A stretch of 64,000 nt of DNA from Notolepis coatsorum (GCA_963971535.1 OZ020589.1:89526683-89590682); one strand, 5' to 3'; shown: positions 23,272 through 33,990, counted from the stretch's first letter. Made by a program: numbers and translations. The notes: generated from the sequence alone by a model not told the origin.

Positions 23272-23947
23272 TAAGCCGCGCCTTTTCCCCCCATTTTTCG
23301 ACCCTGCGGCTTATATAACGGTGCGGCTAATCTATGGATTTTTACAGCTAATGGCCACTAGGGGACCTCCTAAATCTATGGATTTTACAGGTTACAGTCC
23401 ACCACCTTTAACTCTCTCGCCCTTCTCTCACAGGCACACAGCTGCTGCAAGTTAATAAATGGGAGCTTCCTCAAACAGCCATCTCTTTCCCGACAATCCC
23501 CTCTGTGCACGAACCCTTACATATGGTAATTAAACATTAAAACACCTGCGGCTTATAGTCCAGTGAGGCTTATATATGTACACATCATTCAATTAAGCTG
23601 CTGCGGCTTATAATTAGGGATGCACGATAATTATCGGGCCGATATCAGCAATTATGACGTCATCCCGATAAACTCGATAACGTTATTAATAGCTCCGATA
23701 ATTTAATATATTTTTTGGTAAAAAAAAATGCCGTGTGGGTGAATTGGAATGAAGTGCGTTTGTTTTGACTAAAGGCTCCTCCCGTTTTGTCAGTACTGTG
23801 CTACGACTGACAGCGTGTGGTTTAGGAACAGGGCGTTTTACACAAATCCAGCGCTCCCTTACTTGGCTGTGACGTAGCCACGCAAGTTAACAACAAAGAT
23901 GGCCGCGTCGGTACTCGGAGTTTCAGAGTAAAAAGATCGCTTGCTAT

Positions 23948-24055
23948 TTGTAATAAATGCAATGCAGACGTTCCAGAAGGAGGGAAAAGAGCAACAACTT
24001 GCAATACATCCAGCCCGACGGGTGATCTGCGGCATCACCACCGCCACGACGGACA
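23948..24055 (+). pseudogene. Degraded BED zinc finger of a hAT transposase
   Basis: Read from 23949, the frame contains a C-x2-C start (CNKCN), then PEGGKRATTCNT and an H-rich stretch (LRHHHRHD). This follows BED-finger order C-x2-C, GG, NTS, H-x-H. The preceding VW-YF block is frameshifted and no transposase core follows. Confidence 0.5.
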
Positions 24056-24089
24056 GACAGACCGGCGCATGCAGTTCAGCGTCGCGGAG

Positions 24090-24225
24090 ATCCAGCAGCT
24101 TGTCGATGTGATAATAGCCTCAGCAAGCTAACGTTAGCTGGCTCCAGCAGCTTGTCGATCTGCTGGAGCCAGCTAACGTTAGGTTGCTGAGGCTATTAGC
24201 ACATCGACAAGCTGCTGGATCTCCC
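24090..24225. repeat. Near-perfect palindrome
   Basis: CCAGCAGCTTGTCGATGTGA, TAGCCTCAGCAAGCTAACGT and the following bases to ~24158 are repeated in reverse complement to ~24222. The arms are ~65 bp with almost no spacer. Confidence 0.85.
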
Positions 24226-24982
24226 GAATGCTAACGTTAGCTTAACTGGTTGCTGGCTAACTAATGAAGCTACTCGTCCCGGGAGATAACGGCGTTGCCT
24301 GGCTGGTTGTTGGCTAACTAATGTAGCTACTCGTCCCGTGAGATAACGGCGCTGCCTGGCTGGTTGCCCTTCTGTCAAACTTCTTTAATTTAGCAAACGA
24401 TGCTAATGATGGTGATGCCGCAGGTGACCCGTTGTTGTGGTGGTGATGTGTCCACTCAAAGCCTCTTTATCAAGGCTCCGCTTTGAAAAAAGAAGAACAA
24501 AAAGCTTCGAGCGTCTTAGGTTGGATGCACCACAAGCTGTTGACGGATTGTGAATTTTCATTTGGAAAAATAAATATGGTCACTTTATCAGTCAAAACTG
24601 TTGTCTGGCTTTTGTTTCTGTTGTCTGGTTAGGTCACATTTAAGTTGGTGTTAAGTTATTGTCCTGGGAAGTCTTTTTATGTATTATTATTGTATTGTGA
24701 TATGTTTTGTTTCATGTTAAAAAAAAAAATTTACATTAAAAATGTTTTATAATACAATAAATATCGGTTATCGATATCGGTTATCGGCTTGAGGAGCATA
24801 CATTTATCGGTATCGGTATCGGTGTCAAAAAAGCAATATCGTGCATCCCTACTTATAATCAGGTGCGGCTTATAGTGCGAAAAGTTCGGTATGTGCTGGT
24901 GCACCTAAATGAAAAAGTTAGGCACACTGGTGCAGCCAATGTAAAAAGTTAGTCTGGAGCCCTGTTATGTACACTACTATAT

Positions 24983-25351
24983 AGGGGTGTAAAGGTACAC
25001 GTAACCGTACCGAACCGTTTCAGTGTGTACCGTACCGTACCGAACGGCTGTGTAACGAACTAATACAACAGTATGTTAACCATTAACAACCGCCAACCGG
25101 GGGCTGTTTTTTTCACAATCTAATATAATTATTATTAAAAAAAAAATTTACAAGTCTATTATTAATTTCAATATAGAATATTCGTTGACAGCCCTACAAG
25201 TACAATTAGTTACTGCACACTACATCACCCCTGAGTGGAACATGGAAAGCCAAACTTTCCCCACTGTACCGAAAACACGCAACGAACCGTGACTTCAAAA
25301 TCGAGGTACGTACCGTACCGTGGTGTTTGTGTAGTGTACAGTTACACCCCT
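24983..25351. mobile_element. hAT-like short element
   Basis: Termini TAGGGGTGTAAAGGTACACG and TACAGTTACACCCCTA, with subterminal CGTACCGTACCG words, match a common hAT MITE layout. I did not see an 8-bp TSD. Confidence 0.6.
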
Positions 25352-25453
25352 ACCAGGAGGGGCGGGGGTGCCATTGGCGGGGTGGGCGGGCCTTTCATGT
25401 GAAAGGCGAAAGCAATTAGGCTCTCTCCGAATTTAATTTCTTTATCTAAAAAC

Positions 25454-26240
25454 TAGGGCTTTCAGTTTATTGCGTTAATTAGATTAATTACACAGCAAAT
25501 TATCGCGTTATGAAAATTAACTACAAAAAATTTAAAATAATAATTTTAATAATATTTATTTTTGTATCTCATTCATTCCATACGAATGTAGAATACACAT
25601 TTACAGACTTTTTTTTAATATGGTCCATTTGCATGTTCTTGGTATCTGATTCTAGGGACATCTATGAATCTCAGGGAATGTATTCCCAGTGTCAGAAATA
25701 CTGTGGGCTAGATCCACAAAGAATGGATTGCACGGTGCGAGTTGCACAGTTACTTACAATTCATTATGAATTGAAAATGGGGGACCCTGATGTAAACAAG
25801 ACAAAAGTCTTTCTCTGGTCTGCATCCCCTTAACAATTGTGTGTATTGAGCCGTACTGTATTGTACCCATTCTGCAATCTGTTAATAACATTTTCATTCA
25901 ATCAATCTGCACGGTGATTGATTGAATGAAAATTTTATTTTGAGTAAATTATAATGAACCAAATGAGAACATCAATACATTTTTTTTATCTTTGACTGTG
26001 AATAACACTATGCTCAAATTGACCAGACCTGAAAAATCTAAGCAAATTAATAGATGGAAGATGATTAAACAGAAGGTTTTGTAGATACAGTACTGAATTC
26101 TGCCATCCGGACACATGCAATTTGAAATATGATTATAGAATATAGAATATCAGGCATTAAATGGTTATGCGATTAAAATGCGATTAATTACAAATCCTGT
26201 AATTAATTAGATACATTTTTTTAATCACCTGATAGCACTA
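25454..26240. mobile_element. hAT element, TSD CTAAAAAC
   Basis: Termini TAGGGCTTTCAGTTTATTGC and CACCTGATAGCACTA are imperfect inverted repeats. CTAAAAAC is duplicated at 25446-25453 and 26241-26248. Subterminal GATTAATTA words match 30199-30905. Internal sequence at 25970-26160 recurs in reverse at 59860-60120. Confidence 0.85.
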
Positions 26241-26248
26241 CTAAAAAC

Positions 26249-26758
26249 CTAACTATTGAGTCAGATAGCGATTTATTATGAAAGTATACAGGGCAATTAC
26301 AATTCCAATAACTTTCCAGCACTTTATACACAATTCAAGCACATTTCAAACCTTGAAAACACCACATTGAAATACAAGCATTTAAGGATTTCCAGCACCC
26401 GTACGAACCCTGATAGTGGTTGGTATTTAGAGAGCAGGGTGGCAGATGGCCGATAAACATTTATTTTTCATCTGATAAAATACAAGAATTTTATAAAAAC
26501 AAATGAATACTAAATGAACATTTCTCTCAAAACACAGAAAAAAATAAGATTAGAAAATGTAAAACATTTGCATTGTCAGTGTTTCTTTAGTAGATTTGCA
26601 CTATCTATATAATTTAAAATCAACAAATGTAACAAACAAATTCTTGCTTGGCCACGTAGGTGCGGCCATTAGCCAATGATCTTATAATGGAAGATATCGG
26701 CCTGATTGACACAGGACGCTACGGCCATAGAAACACCTTTCGTGTGTACTGTACTGAC
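26249..26758. other. Intronic AT-rich stretch, nothing recognised
   Basis: No termini, tandem repeats or credible frames were seen. The sequence leads into the 38-bp array that starts at 26759. Confidence 0.4.
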
Positions 26759-26873
26759 CATTTGACGAGGATGTGGAGGGGAGCGTGAGTACTGACCGTT
26801 TGACCAGGATGCGGAGGGGAGCGTGAGTAATGACCGTTTGACCAGGATGCGGAGGGGAGCATGTGTACTGACC
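26759..26873 (-). repeat. 38-bp minisatellite copying the eif4a3 splice donor, distal block
   Basis: Three units start at 26759, 26797 and 26835, and a fourth starts at the last base of this block, exactly 38 bp apart. Each reads, in gene sense, as the last ~20 bases of the exon at 28941 (GCATCCTGGTCAAACG) plus GTCAGTAC of the intron. The array resumes in phase at 28751, beyond a fold-back insertion. Confidence 0.9.
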
Positions 26874-28742
26874 GCGTGTAGTCTTTTAACAACAAACTTG
26901 CAGTTCCGCGTTCTGCGATCTGATTGGCCACTGACATACTCTACGCCCAAACAGCGTGTTACGCTAGTTCTGCCTCTACTAACAGCCTGCAGCCTGCTCG
27001 CTAGTTCTGCCTCTAACCTCTAACAGCCTATCCAATTCATATCAATCGAAATAACGTATTGTTTTCATCTCTCTATATTAACACATCCACCGCCAATCCT
27101 GTTGTACAGCGTGTTTGCCGGCCATGCAAATTCTGCCAAACCACGCTGTGCAGCGATATTGAGATCATATTTCATTTTTTCGCCATGGCATTCATAATCC
27201 CGCCACCCAGCCTCTGGTGATACAGTGGGACCCTGCACAATAGTGCAACGCCTCAATACCGCCGCCTGGTGGATGATCGGGCGAGTTACAACCGGAAGTG
27301 GCCATCGGTGCATCTGGGAAATCCGTCCGGCAGTCACATATCGTTGCGGGCCTACTGACAAACACTGGCGTGCATATGGATCGGTGCCATAACTCAATAA
27401 TCGATATGATTTGGGCGTTTATTGCGCCATACAAACCGGAAATGGATCTAGTAGATCAAATAAGTGGGATCTTTTTCCTCCAGTCTCATCGGCGAACGGT
27501 AAGAGGACAGTAACGTTACTTTCAGCTTGATTGTTTATTCTTTTCACTGCAAACCGATCAGATCAATATATCACCCATACTACATAAAGCATTTACTGAC
27601 GATCACGGAATTATAAACGACCCCCCCCCCTTTCATCCGTGCATGATGAATCATAACGTATACGATCATGTACAGTTGAATTTTCTAATATAGCGTGTAT
27701 CGGCAATAAACGGCAGTTGATAATCTATATATGCGTTTATGCCTATAACTCACGTTCTATGAATTACTGCAGAAAACTATAAAAACACAATTTATGAATG
27801 AAAAAGTATAACGTTCCTACATCCTGAACGATAGATAATCGATGTTGAATGGGCCATAGTAATGTCAATTTAGCAATACAATTTAAAAGGTTATAGCCCT
27901 GCAAAGAAGGTGAACATCTCCATAGGCTTAGAATGGTGGCAGTGAGCCTACATTGATGGATAGAAGCGTGGCAGGGAATGTGTTAACGTGATTCCATCAA
28001 CACAACATGAATGTTCAAAACACGACAAGACAGTTTGCATCACTTCCCACGGTTCTCGGCACTTACCGGTAGTGCGGTAGTTGTTGCCACGGTATTGGGT
28101 CTTTGGGTGAATACTTCATTGGCGGGGAAGAAGAACACTGATAGCGTGTGTGGACCGTCCCGCGAGCCCCAGGCCACCGCACCCACGAGCCCCAGACCAC
28201 CGTCCCGCGAGCCGCCCCAGGCCACCACCACGCGAGCCCCAGGCCACCGCCCCGCGAGACTTGTTTCCCGTGTGCCTAAAATTCAACCTGGTCTCGTCCC
28301 GTGGGGCTCACAGGGCGGTGGTCTGGGGCTCGCGGGGCGGTCCACACACCGCTATCAGTGTTCTTCTTCCCCGCCAATGAAGTATTCACCCAAAGACCCA
28401 ATACCGTGGCAACAACTACTGCACTACTGGTAGAATAAGTGCCGAGAACCGTGGGTAGTGATGCAAACTGTCTTGTCGTGTTTTGAACATTTATGTTGCG
28501 TTGATGGAATCACGTTAATATAGAGAGATGAAAACAATACGACAATACGTTATTTCGATTGATATGAATTGGATAGGCTGTTAGAGGTTAGAGGCAGAAC
28601 TAGTGAGCAGGCTGCAGGCTGTTAGTAGAGGCAGAACTAGCGTAACACGCTGTTTGGGCGTAGGGAGAGCGTACGTCAGCGGCCAATCAGATCGCAGAAC
28701 GCGAACGGGGAACTGCAAGTTTGTTGGTAAAAGACTACACGC
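26874..28742. mobile_element. Fold-back (long-TIR) element with 9-bp TSD
   Basis: The ends GCGTGTAGTCTTTT and AAAAGACTACACGC begin inverted arms of ~440 bp each that meet near 28270 in a GC-rich centre. The 9-bp flanks GTACTGACC (26865-26873) and ATACTGACC (28743-28751) differ by one base. This repeats a word that the in-phase array would hold once, so it is a true duplication. Long arms and a 9-bp TSD suggest a Mutator-like or foldback element. The left arm carries a TTAA element at 27078-27986. ORFs here (28011-28433) are palindrome artefacts. Confidence 0.82.
27078..27986. mobile_element. TTAA-flanked piggyBac-like element in a fold-back arm
   Basis: It starts TTAACACAT and ends ATGTGTTAA. 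The opposite arm of the host palindrome (28505-28530) still reads GGAATCACGTTAATATAGAG: a single TTAA where this arm has two. This is a direct empty site and shows TTAA duplication. The element belongs to the family at 17716, 20787, 35660 and 45753. Confidence 0.93.
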
Positions 28743-28750
28743 ATACTGAC

Positions 28751-28940
28751 CATTTGACCAGGATGTGGAGGGGAGCGTGTGTACTGACCGTTTGACCAGG
28801 ATGCGGAGGGGAGCGTGTGTACTGACCATTTGACCAGGATGCGGAGGGGAGTGTGTGTACTGACCGGTTGACCAGGATGCGGAGGGGAGCATGTGTACTG
28901 ACCTTTTGACCAGGATGCGAAGGGGAGCGTGTGTACTAAC
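28751..28940 (-). repeat. 38-bp minisatellite copying the eif4a3 splice donor, proximal block
   Basis: Units start at 28751, 28789, 28827, 28865 and 28903, and the true exon end falls at 28941, exactly one period later. In gene sense each unit keeps ATCCTGGTCAA plus a G/GT donor-like junction followed by CAGTAC. These are five candidate decoy 5' splice sites directly downstream of the real one. Confidence 0.92.
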
Positions 28941-29082
28941 CGTTTGACCAGGATGCGGATGGGGTCAGTCATGAACTTGTTAGTCATCTCCAGGATCTCG
29001 TGGGGCAGGGTGGCGCTGATCAAGCACACCTGGGTGGCGGGGGGCAGGTATCGGTACACGTCGTAGATCTGTTCCTTAAACC
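28941..29082 (-). CDS. eif4a3: eif4a3 exon, residues ~196-243 (motif III, SAT)
   Basis: It encodes [18 protein letters not shown], then [15 protein letters not shown] and [18 protein letters not shown] (residues ~218-220) is motif III, which couples ATP hydrolysis to RNA unwinding in DEAD-box proteins. The acceptor is CTGCAG and the donor GTTAGTAC. The 142-bp exon starts with the last two bases of a Gly codon begun in the exon at 62531, across a 33,448-bp intron. Its 3' end is the template of the minisatellite at 26759-28940. Confidence 0.96.
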
Positions 29083-29162
29083 CTGCAGGCAAACAGGACA
29101 GTCAAGTCAGTGCAGGAGCCACACACTAGCACAGCTTTCTCCATCGCTCATATGGTAGGATC

Positions 29163-29526
29163 TGGGGCTGCTAAATTATGGCAGAAACCATAATCACGAT
29201 TACTCATTGATTTGAGAACATCGCCGATTTGTTTTACCTTTCTTCTCGACCTAAGGCTGCCTTTCAATCATCTTCATCAAGTTACCAAAGACGTTTCAAA
29301 ATAACGGGAGAAGTGAGCCTCCCTCTCAACTGAAACTACTGTTTGGGCTTGAGGGGAGGGGCGGAGCACACCACTGCAAAGGAAGGGTGCACTGCATTTA
29401 CAACACAAAAAAATAGGACCAACGCGGCATGTGGCACAATACTGGTTCGATTATCTTGTTTTCATGATTGTGAGAAGCAGAAATCATAATTGAAATTGAA
29501 ACTGGATGAATTGTCCAGCAGCCCTA
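29163..29526. mobile_element. hAT MITE, TSD GTAGGATC/GTAGAATC
   Basis: Termini TGGGGCTGCTAAATTATG and GTCCAGCAGCCCTA are inverted repeats. The 8-bp flanks 29155-29162 and 29527-29534 match at 7 of 8. It is 364 bp and non-coding. Confidence 0.78.
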
Positions 29527-30198
29527 GTAGAATCCTGTCAACACGGAGCAGCAAAGTGGTGATGACATTGTGTGTGTGTGTGTGTAGTATTCTGGCCAAC
29601 AGTTACTATGCATCCATTTACAAGAATAGGCTGAGGAGAATCAGCTTTTTTTTTTTTTTTGGTATCGAAATGGTATTGAAGTATCGATACTTTTCAAGGT
29701 ATCGTATCGAAGTCGAAATTCCAGTATCGTGACAACAATACTACCATGTGCCAAGGAGAACGTCGCGGTAGCCAACGCCGAAGGTACGAGACTAGCGTTA
29801 ACATGACGGCTATTGAGAAGGCTAGTGGTACAGCTAGCGAGGCTTCACCAAGGCCACAGGACTGTGGTAAGAACCGGCAGACTAGGCATAATCCAAAAAC
29901 AAACGGCCCCAGAACTGTTGGAAAGAAAAATGCTAACCTCACACAGAAAACAGACTGCATACTGATTGGAGATTCCACAACAAGGTATGTGGAAATGGCA
30001 AACACAGAAAATATATGTCTAGACAACACATCTGTGAAAGAGCTGGCCAAAATACTTCCAACACTCATCAGACCGGGCATAACAAAAATTGTCATTCACT
30101 CTGGATCGTTTGACATCCTGCGAAAGGAGACGGGCACAGAGACATTGAAAGAGGATTTCACACGTTTAATGGACACACTAGACAAACATCAGTCTGTG

Positions 30199-30366
30199 TT
30201 AAGGCTGTCAAATATATCGCGTTAATATCGCGTTAACTCCCGATTCTATTAATGCCACTAATTTTTTTAGCTCAAGATTAACCAAAATTTTTTTTTTTTT
30301 TTTTTTTTTACTAGACTTCACTCCGGTGTATTATTGATGCTCTCATTGATACTATGTTTGTTTCTG

Positions 30367-30453
<87 letters not shown>

Positions 30454-30905
30454 ATATAGAGAGAGAGGGGGGTGAGAGATGAGGAAGGGGCAAAAGAGAA
30501 AAAGAGCTGGGAGAGTGTGTGTGTGAGGGAGAGAGGGGGGTGTGTGATTAATCAGCCCTTGTGTGTGTGAATGTAACAAGTTCCTAACGTTTTCTTTCCC
30601 CTATTATTTCATGCACACTTTATTCATTGTTTTAAATTATTATTTTGTGCATCACTCTGTTTTGAATTTGATGCAAATTTGCAATGCATGAGGGTCATCC
30701 TTTTGTGTTAAATGGCTGCACAAAGCAAGCATTTGTTGACTCGCATGTTGATAAGAGTATTAAAACTTGGAACTTGAAAAAGATCTGTTAAGGTATAAAA
30801 ATAAAAATACAAATAAAAATGCGATTAATTTGCGATTAATCGCGAGTTAACTATGGACAATCATGCGATTAATCGAGTTAAATATTTTAATCGTTTGACA
30901 GCACT
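30199..30905. mobile_element. hAT element in LINE ORF1, TSD AGTCTGTG
   Basis: AGTCTGTG is duplicated at 30191-30198 and 30906-30913. The right terminus TCGTTTGACAGCACT and left AAGGCTGTCAAATATATCGC are inverted repeats; subterminal CGATTAATCGCG words are typical of this MITE. It contains an oligo-T run (~30288-30309) and a (GT)n microsatellite. Confidence 0.88.
30370..30451. repeat. (GT)n microsatellite, ~40 repeats
   Basis: An uninterrupted GT dinucleotide run of about 80 bases. The His/Thr frames on the minus strand here are artefacts. Confidence 0.97.
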
Positions 30906-31524
30906 AGTCTGTGTACATAAGACACTGATGTGTCCATCAGTGGACCAATTGCATGCTTTCGCAGAGGACAAGAAGCCTTTAGTCGACTCCTACATTTTAA
31001 TTCATGGTTAGGGTCTGCCTGTCTTATACACGGCCTGAAATTCATTGACAATTTCAATGTTTTCTGGAATAACCCAGAACGCTTTCAAAGAAATGGCTTC
31101 TTCCCAAATCGCTTAGGATCGAGGCTTCTAGCAGCAAACATGAGTCATGCCTTAATGGCCTCCAAGGATATCAAACTCATACCAGCACGAGAGATAATCA
31201 CGAAGGACACAATCTCGCCACGAGGCACAAGGCGTCCTCCCCTCCCCCCCATATCACACAAGGCCATCTCGTCTGATCTAATGTCCCCGAAAGAGCTAAT
31301 CAAATCAGCTCGTCATCATGCACTAGAGGAAATGGACAGTCTTCCAATCAAATCAACCCATCCCAAGTACAGTACAGTATAGTACAACTACCATGCCATC
31401 TCTCAAAACATACCGGTAATCATAACCAGCCAATGGCATGGTAAAAACTATACACCATCAATGCGTTTACCTGCTATTAACCTCAGGGCCATCAAGGTCA
31501 AGCCAAAGCAGACCTCCTCTAAAG

Positions 31525-32519
31525 CAGGGTTTCCGTTAGAAAAAATTGTTGCCGGTCTCCGTGACCTGCAAGATTTCAATCTACCGGACAAATGAGATTA
31601 ATTCCGGTCATAGTTTATTGAGCTTTAAAACAATTGATAGGCAGGCTATATAAAGAATGTCATCCTCAAGGCATGTATATTTATAATATTATTACTTAAA
31701 ACTAGGCTACTTTTGCGTATACAGTCATTAATATATTCCAAATAAAATAAGTCCCTCGATACTCCGTGCTGCTGCTGACTTGAAATAAAATAGACCGCGT
31801 ATGTGGGCAGTCGGTCCGACACTAAACAGCAGTCTGTTATAATCACATTTTTATGAGCTAACGAATTCCGTTATATTGGACATTTGTATTAATTATATCA
31901 AGCGAAGAACTGAGAAATTTTGCAGAGAGAGACGGCAACATTATCGTGGGTTTGCGTGATGTATATCTCCACCTCCCAACGACTTGGTGCTGGTCATAAT
32001 GTCCGGTGAAAACAACTCCCTCCAAGCACAACTTGACCACCCGAACCGTACCAAAACAGGCCAAAATTAAATAGCCCATGCGACGAACGATTCATTACAT
32101 TCGTTTCATCGTTGCTCCACCAAGCAGCCGGTCCAACAATGAAAGCTGTTATCAGCGCGAGCCGGCCGCAGTTAGTTTGCAAGAAGCATCCAGCTGCAGA
32201 CCCGCAGAGCAGCTTTCCAGGTCTGGGGACCGCACTGTGCCAGCAAAGCTGGTGGGTTCTGTGGGTCTGCAGCTGCATGCCTTCCGCAAATCCAGCAGCA
32301 AGCTCTCGCTGAGCGAAGCAACGACAACAAACGCAATGATTGTTTCGTTCATCGCATAGGCCACCCAACTCCAGCCCATCCAAATACAATTCAAATAATC
32401 AAACTGTGCCCAGAGGGAACTATTTTCACCGGACACTATGACCGGAGAGATTAAATATGTCGGACTTCAACAGATTTTGCCGGTCAAATACCGGTAATTA
32501 CCGGCTAACGGAAACGCTG
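31525..32519. mobile_element. hAT element between LINE ORF1 and ORF2, TSD CTCTAAAG
   Basis: The termini CAGGGTTTCCGTTAG and CTAACGGAAACGCTG are inverted repeats. CTCTAAAG is duplicated at 31517-31524 and 32520-32527. It is a relative of 19726-20607. Removing it and one TSD restores continuity of the LINE around AAAGACGTCCAACAAATAAA. Confidence 0.92.
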
Positions 32520-32527
32520 CTCTAAAG

Positions 32528-33503
32528 ACGTCCAACAAATAAAATTAGCCCTCCTAAATGTCAGATCACTGAAAATTTTTCTTTTAGTAAATGATCTGAT
32601 TAAAGAAAATAACTTAGATTGCATCTGCCTAGTAGAGACATGGCTAAATAATGACAGCTACATCAATAATGATAGAGGCTTGTCCACCAGACTATAACGT
32701 TCTTCAAATACCCAGAAAAAATAGAAGGGGGGAGGGGTTGCAGCAATTTTCTCGTCAAAACTCTTGTTTAGAATCACAGAACTAGGTGAGTTCATGTCGA
32801 TGGAATATCTTGCCATTGAGCTCAAAACAGAATCAACCATTATCGTCATAATATACCGCATGCCTAGACACTCACCAATATTTATACAGGAGCTCTCTGA
32901 ACTGATTTCACTATGTGTTACCGGATATGATAAGGTGATCCTAAATGGAGACTTGAACATCCATTTTAATAAGAAAACGGACTCAAACTATAGAACAAAC
33001 AAATCTACTGGATAGCTTTGATCTAACACAGCATATAAAAAATGCAACTCACAGGCTTGGGAATACATTAGACTTAGTTATAACAACTGGGCTAAGCATA
33101 AAAAATGTCTCAATAACTGAATTACCTCTCTCCGACCATCACTGTATATTTTTTGATACTCAAATAACCCTTACTAAAACAAAAAAATAAATCATAGTTC
33201 AAAAGAGGCTCCTAAACGACAAGGCTGAATCAAAGTTCATTGATCTTATCAGACTACATGAACCACACAATCATGACAGCTCTCTAATAGAAATGGTAGA
33301 AAATCTCAATGATGCACGGTCATCTGTATTAAATTCCGTCACCCCACTAAAAACGAAAAAGAAGAAAACCAGAGCCTCGCCCTGGTTGAACTATAATACA
33401 AAGAAAGAAGGAAATGTCGTGCAGCGGAGCGAAAATGGAGAAAAACAAAAAACACCATATGCTGTGATATATATGTAGACACCTGAATATGTCTAACAAT
33501 AAT
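32528..33503 (+). pseudogene. LINE ORF2 endonuclease domain, broken
   Basis: An AP-endonuclease-like domain lies in shifted frames. LALLNVRSLK (~32550) is followed by LVETWLN (~32628), ILNGDLNIHF (~32937-32966) and LPLSDHHCIFF (~33126). These match the order of catalytic Asn, Glu, GD-x-N and SDH motifs in non-LTR EN domains. Stops and frameshifts near 32690-32730 and 33187 break it. It ends at a SINE (33513), and no RT follows in this copy. Confidence 0.75.
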
Positions 33504-33512
33504 TCAATGTGT

Positions 33513-33981
33513 GGGGCGGCTAGGTGGTGCAGTGGGCAAGGCGCTCACCACCAATGCAGGAGACGCTGGGTTCGAGCCCAGCTCTCCGCATTGCTATCAG
33601 CTTGGCTGGTCGTTCATACTAATACAATTGGCAGTATTAGGGGGTGGGAAGCTGATGGGTGGGGATCGGACGTTGTAGACAGCGACTCCTACAGTTCGGT
33701 TGGTGCGCCTGCACAGCAGAATCAGGAAGCAACGGGGGCGACGTGCCCTCCAAACGCAGACCCCCGACGCTGAGAGATCGCGCTGTGCAGGTGAAAAGAT
33801 GCGACTGCTGCTTCCTTGAGTACCGGAAAGGACACGTGATGTAAGGCTTAGTCCACATTGCAGCCGGCTTGTGGGAGGCATGGCCTAACAACGTTCGAGA
33901 CAGGGGAGGGTAGAATTGGACGATACGAAATTGGGATGGGAGAAAAATAGAAAATGGGAGAAGAAAGTAGATAAAAAAAAA
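33513..33981 (+). mobile_element. tRNA-derived SINE, copy 1, TSD TCAATGTGT
   Basis: The head GGGGCGGCTAGGTGGTGCAG has an A-box-like word and GCTGGGTTCGAGCCC a pol III B-box. A conserved body (TTGGTGCGCCTGCACAGCAG, CGTTCATACTAATACAATTG) and an A-rich tail follow. TCAATGTGT is duplicated at 33504-33512 and 33982-33990. Copies 2-4 are at 34957, 58608 and 59080. Confidence 0.88.
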
Positions 33982-33990
33982 TCAATGTGT

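Larger units (their letters stand above)
23615..24851 (+). mobile_element. hAT element with BED remnant, TSD CTTATAAT
   Basis: The termini TAGGGATGCACGATAATTAT and GCAATATCGTGCATCCCTA are inverted repeats. CTTATAAT is duplicated at 23607-23614 and 24852-24859. The interior keeps a degraded BED finger (23948-24055) and a 130-bp palindrome (24090-24225). Confidence 0.9.
22271..24889. mobile_element. TA-flanked TIR element (outer of a three-family nest)
   Basis: The termini CCGTAATTTTCGGACTATAA and CTTATAGTGCGAAAAGTTCG are inverted repeats flanked by TA (22269-22270, 24890-24891). It is a relative of 55063-56582. It is interrupted by a Harbinger-like element at 22291-23271 and a hAT at 23615-24851. 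Its own sequence is ~0.4 kb (23272-23606 and the ends). Confidence 0.8.
29746..31516 (+). pseudogene. LINE ORF1 with SGNH/esterase-like domain, broken
   Basis: The first part (29746-30225; a likelier start is the ATG at 29803) has a basic N-terminus and DCILIGDSTTRYVEM, an SGNH block-I GDS motif, then IVIHSGSFDIL. A hAT insertion (30199-30905) splits the gene. It resumes with VSISGPIACFRRG (block III) and NGFFPNRLGSRLLAANM (block V region). ORF1 proteins with an esterase domain are known in CR1/L2-group LINEs such as zebrafish ZfL2. The block II Asn and the block V Asp and His appear replaced (SFDI, NGFFPN), so the catalytic set is incomplete. Reading ends at a second hAT at 31525. Confidence 0.7.

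Noticed and set aside
28011..28433. Pro/Arg-rich 140-codon frame
   Set aside because: It spans the GC-rich centre of the fold-back palindrome, and the mirror frame on the other strand is equally open. No protein family is seen.
26669..29092. Frames with repeated [19 protein letters not shown] peptides
   Set aside because: They arise from reading the 38-bp array in phase with the exon end. Three units are in frame (114 bp), which makes the peptide look like a repeat protein.
30311..30579. His/Thr repeat frames on the minus strand
   Set aside because: Translation of the (GT)n microsatellite.
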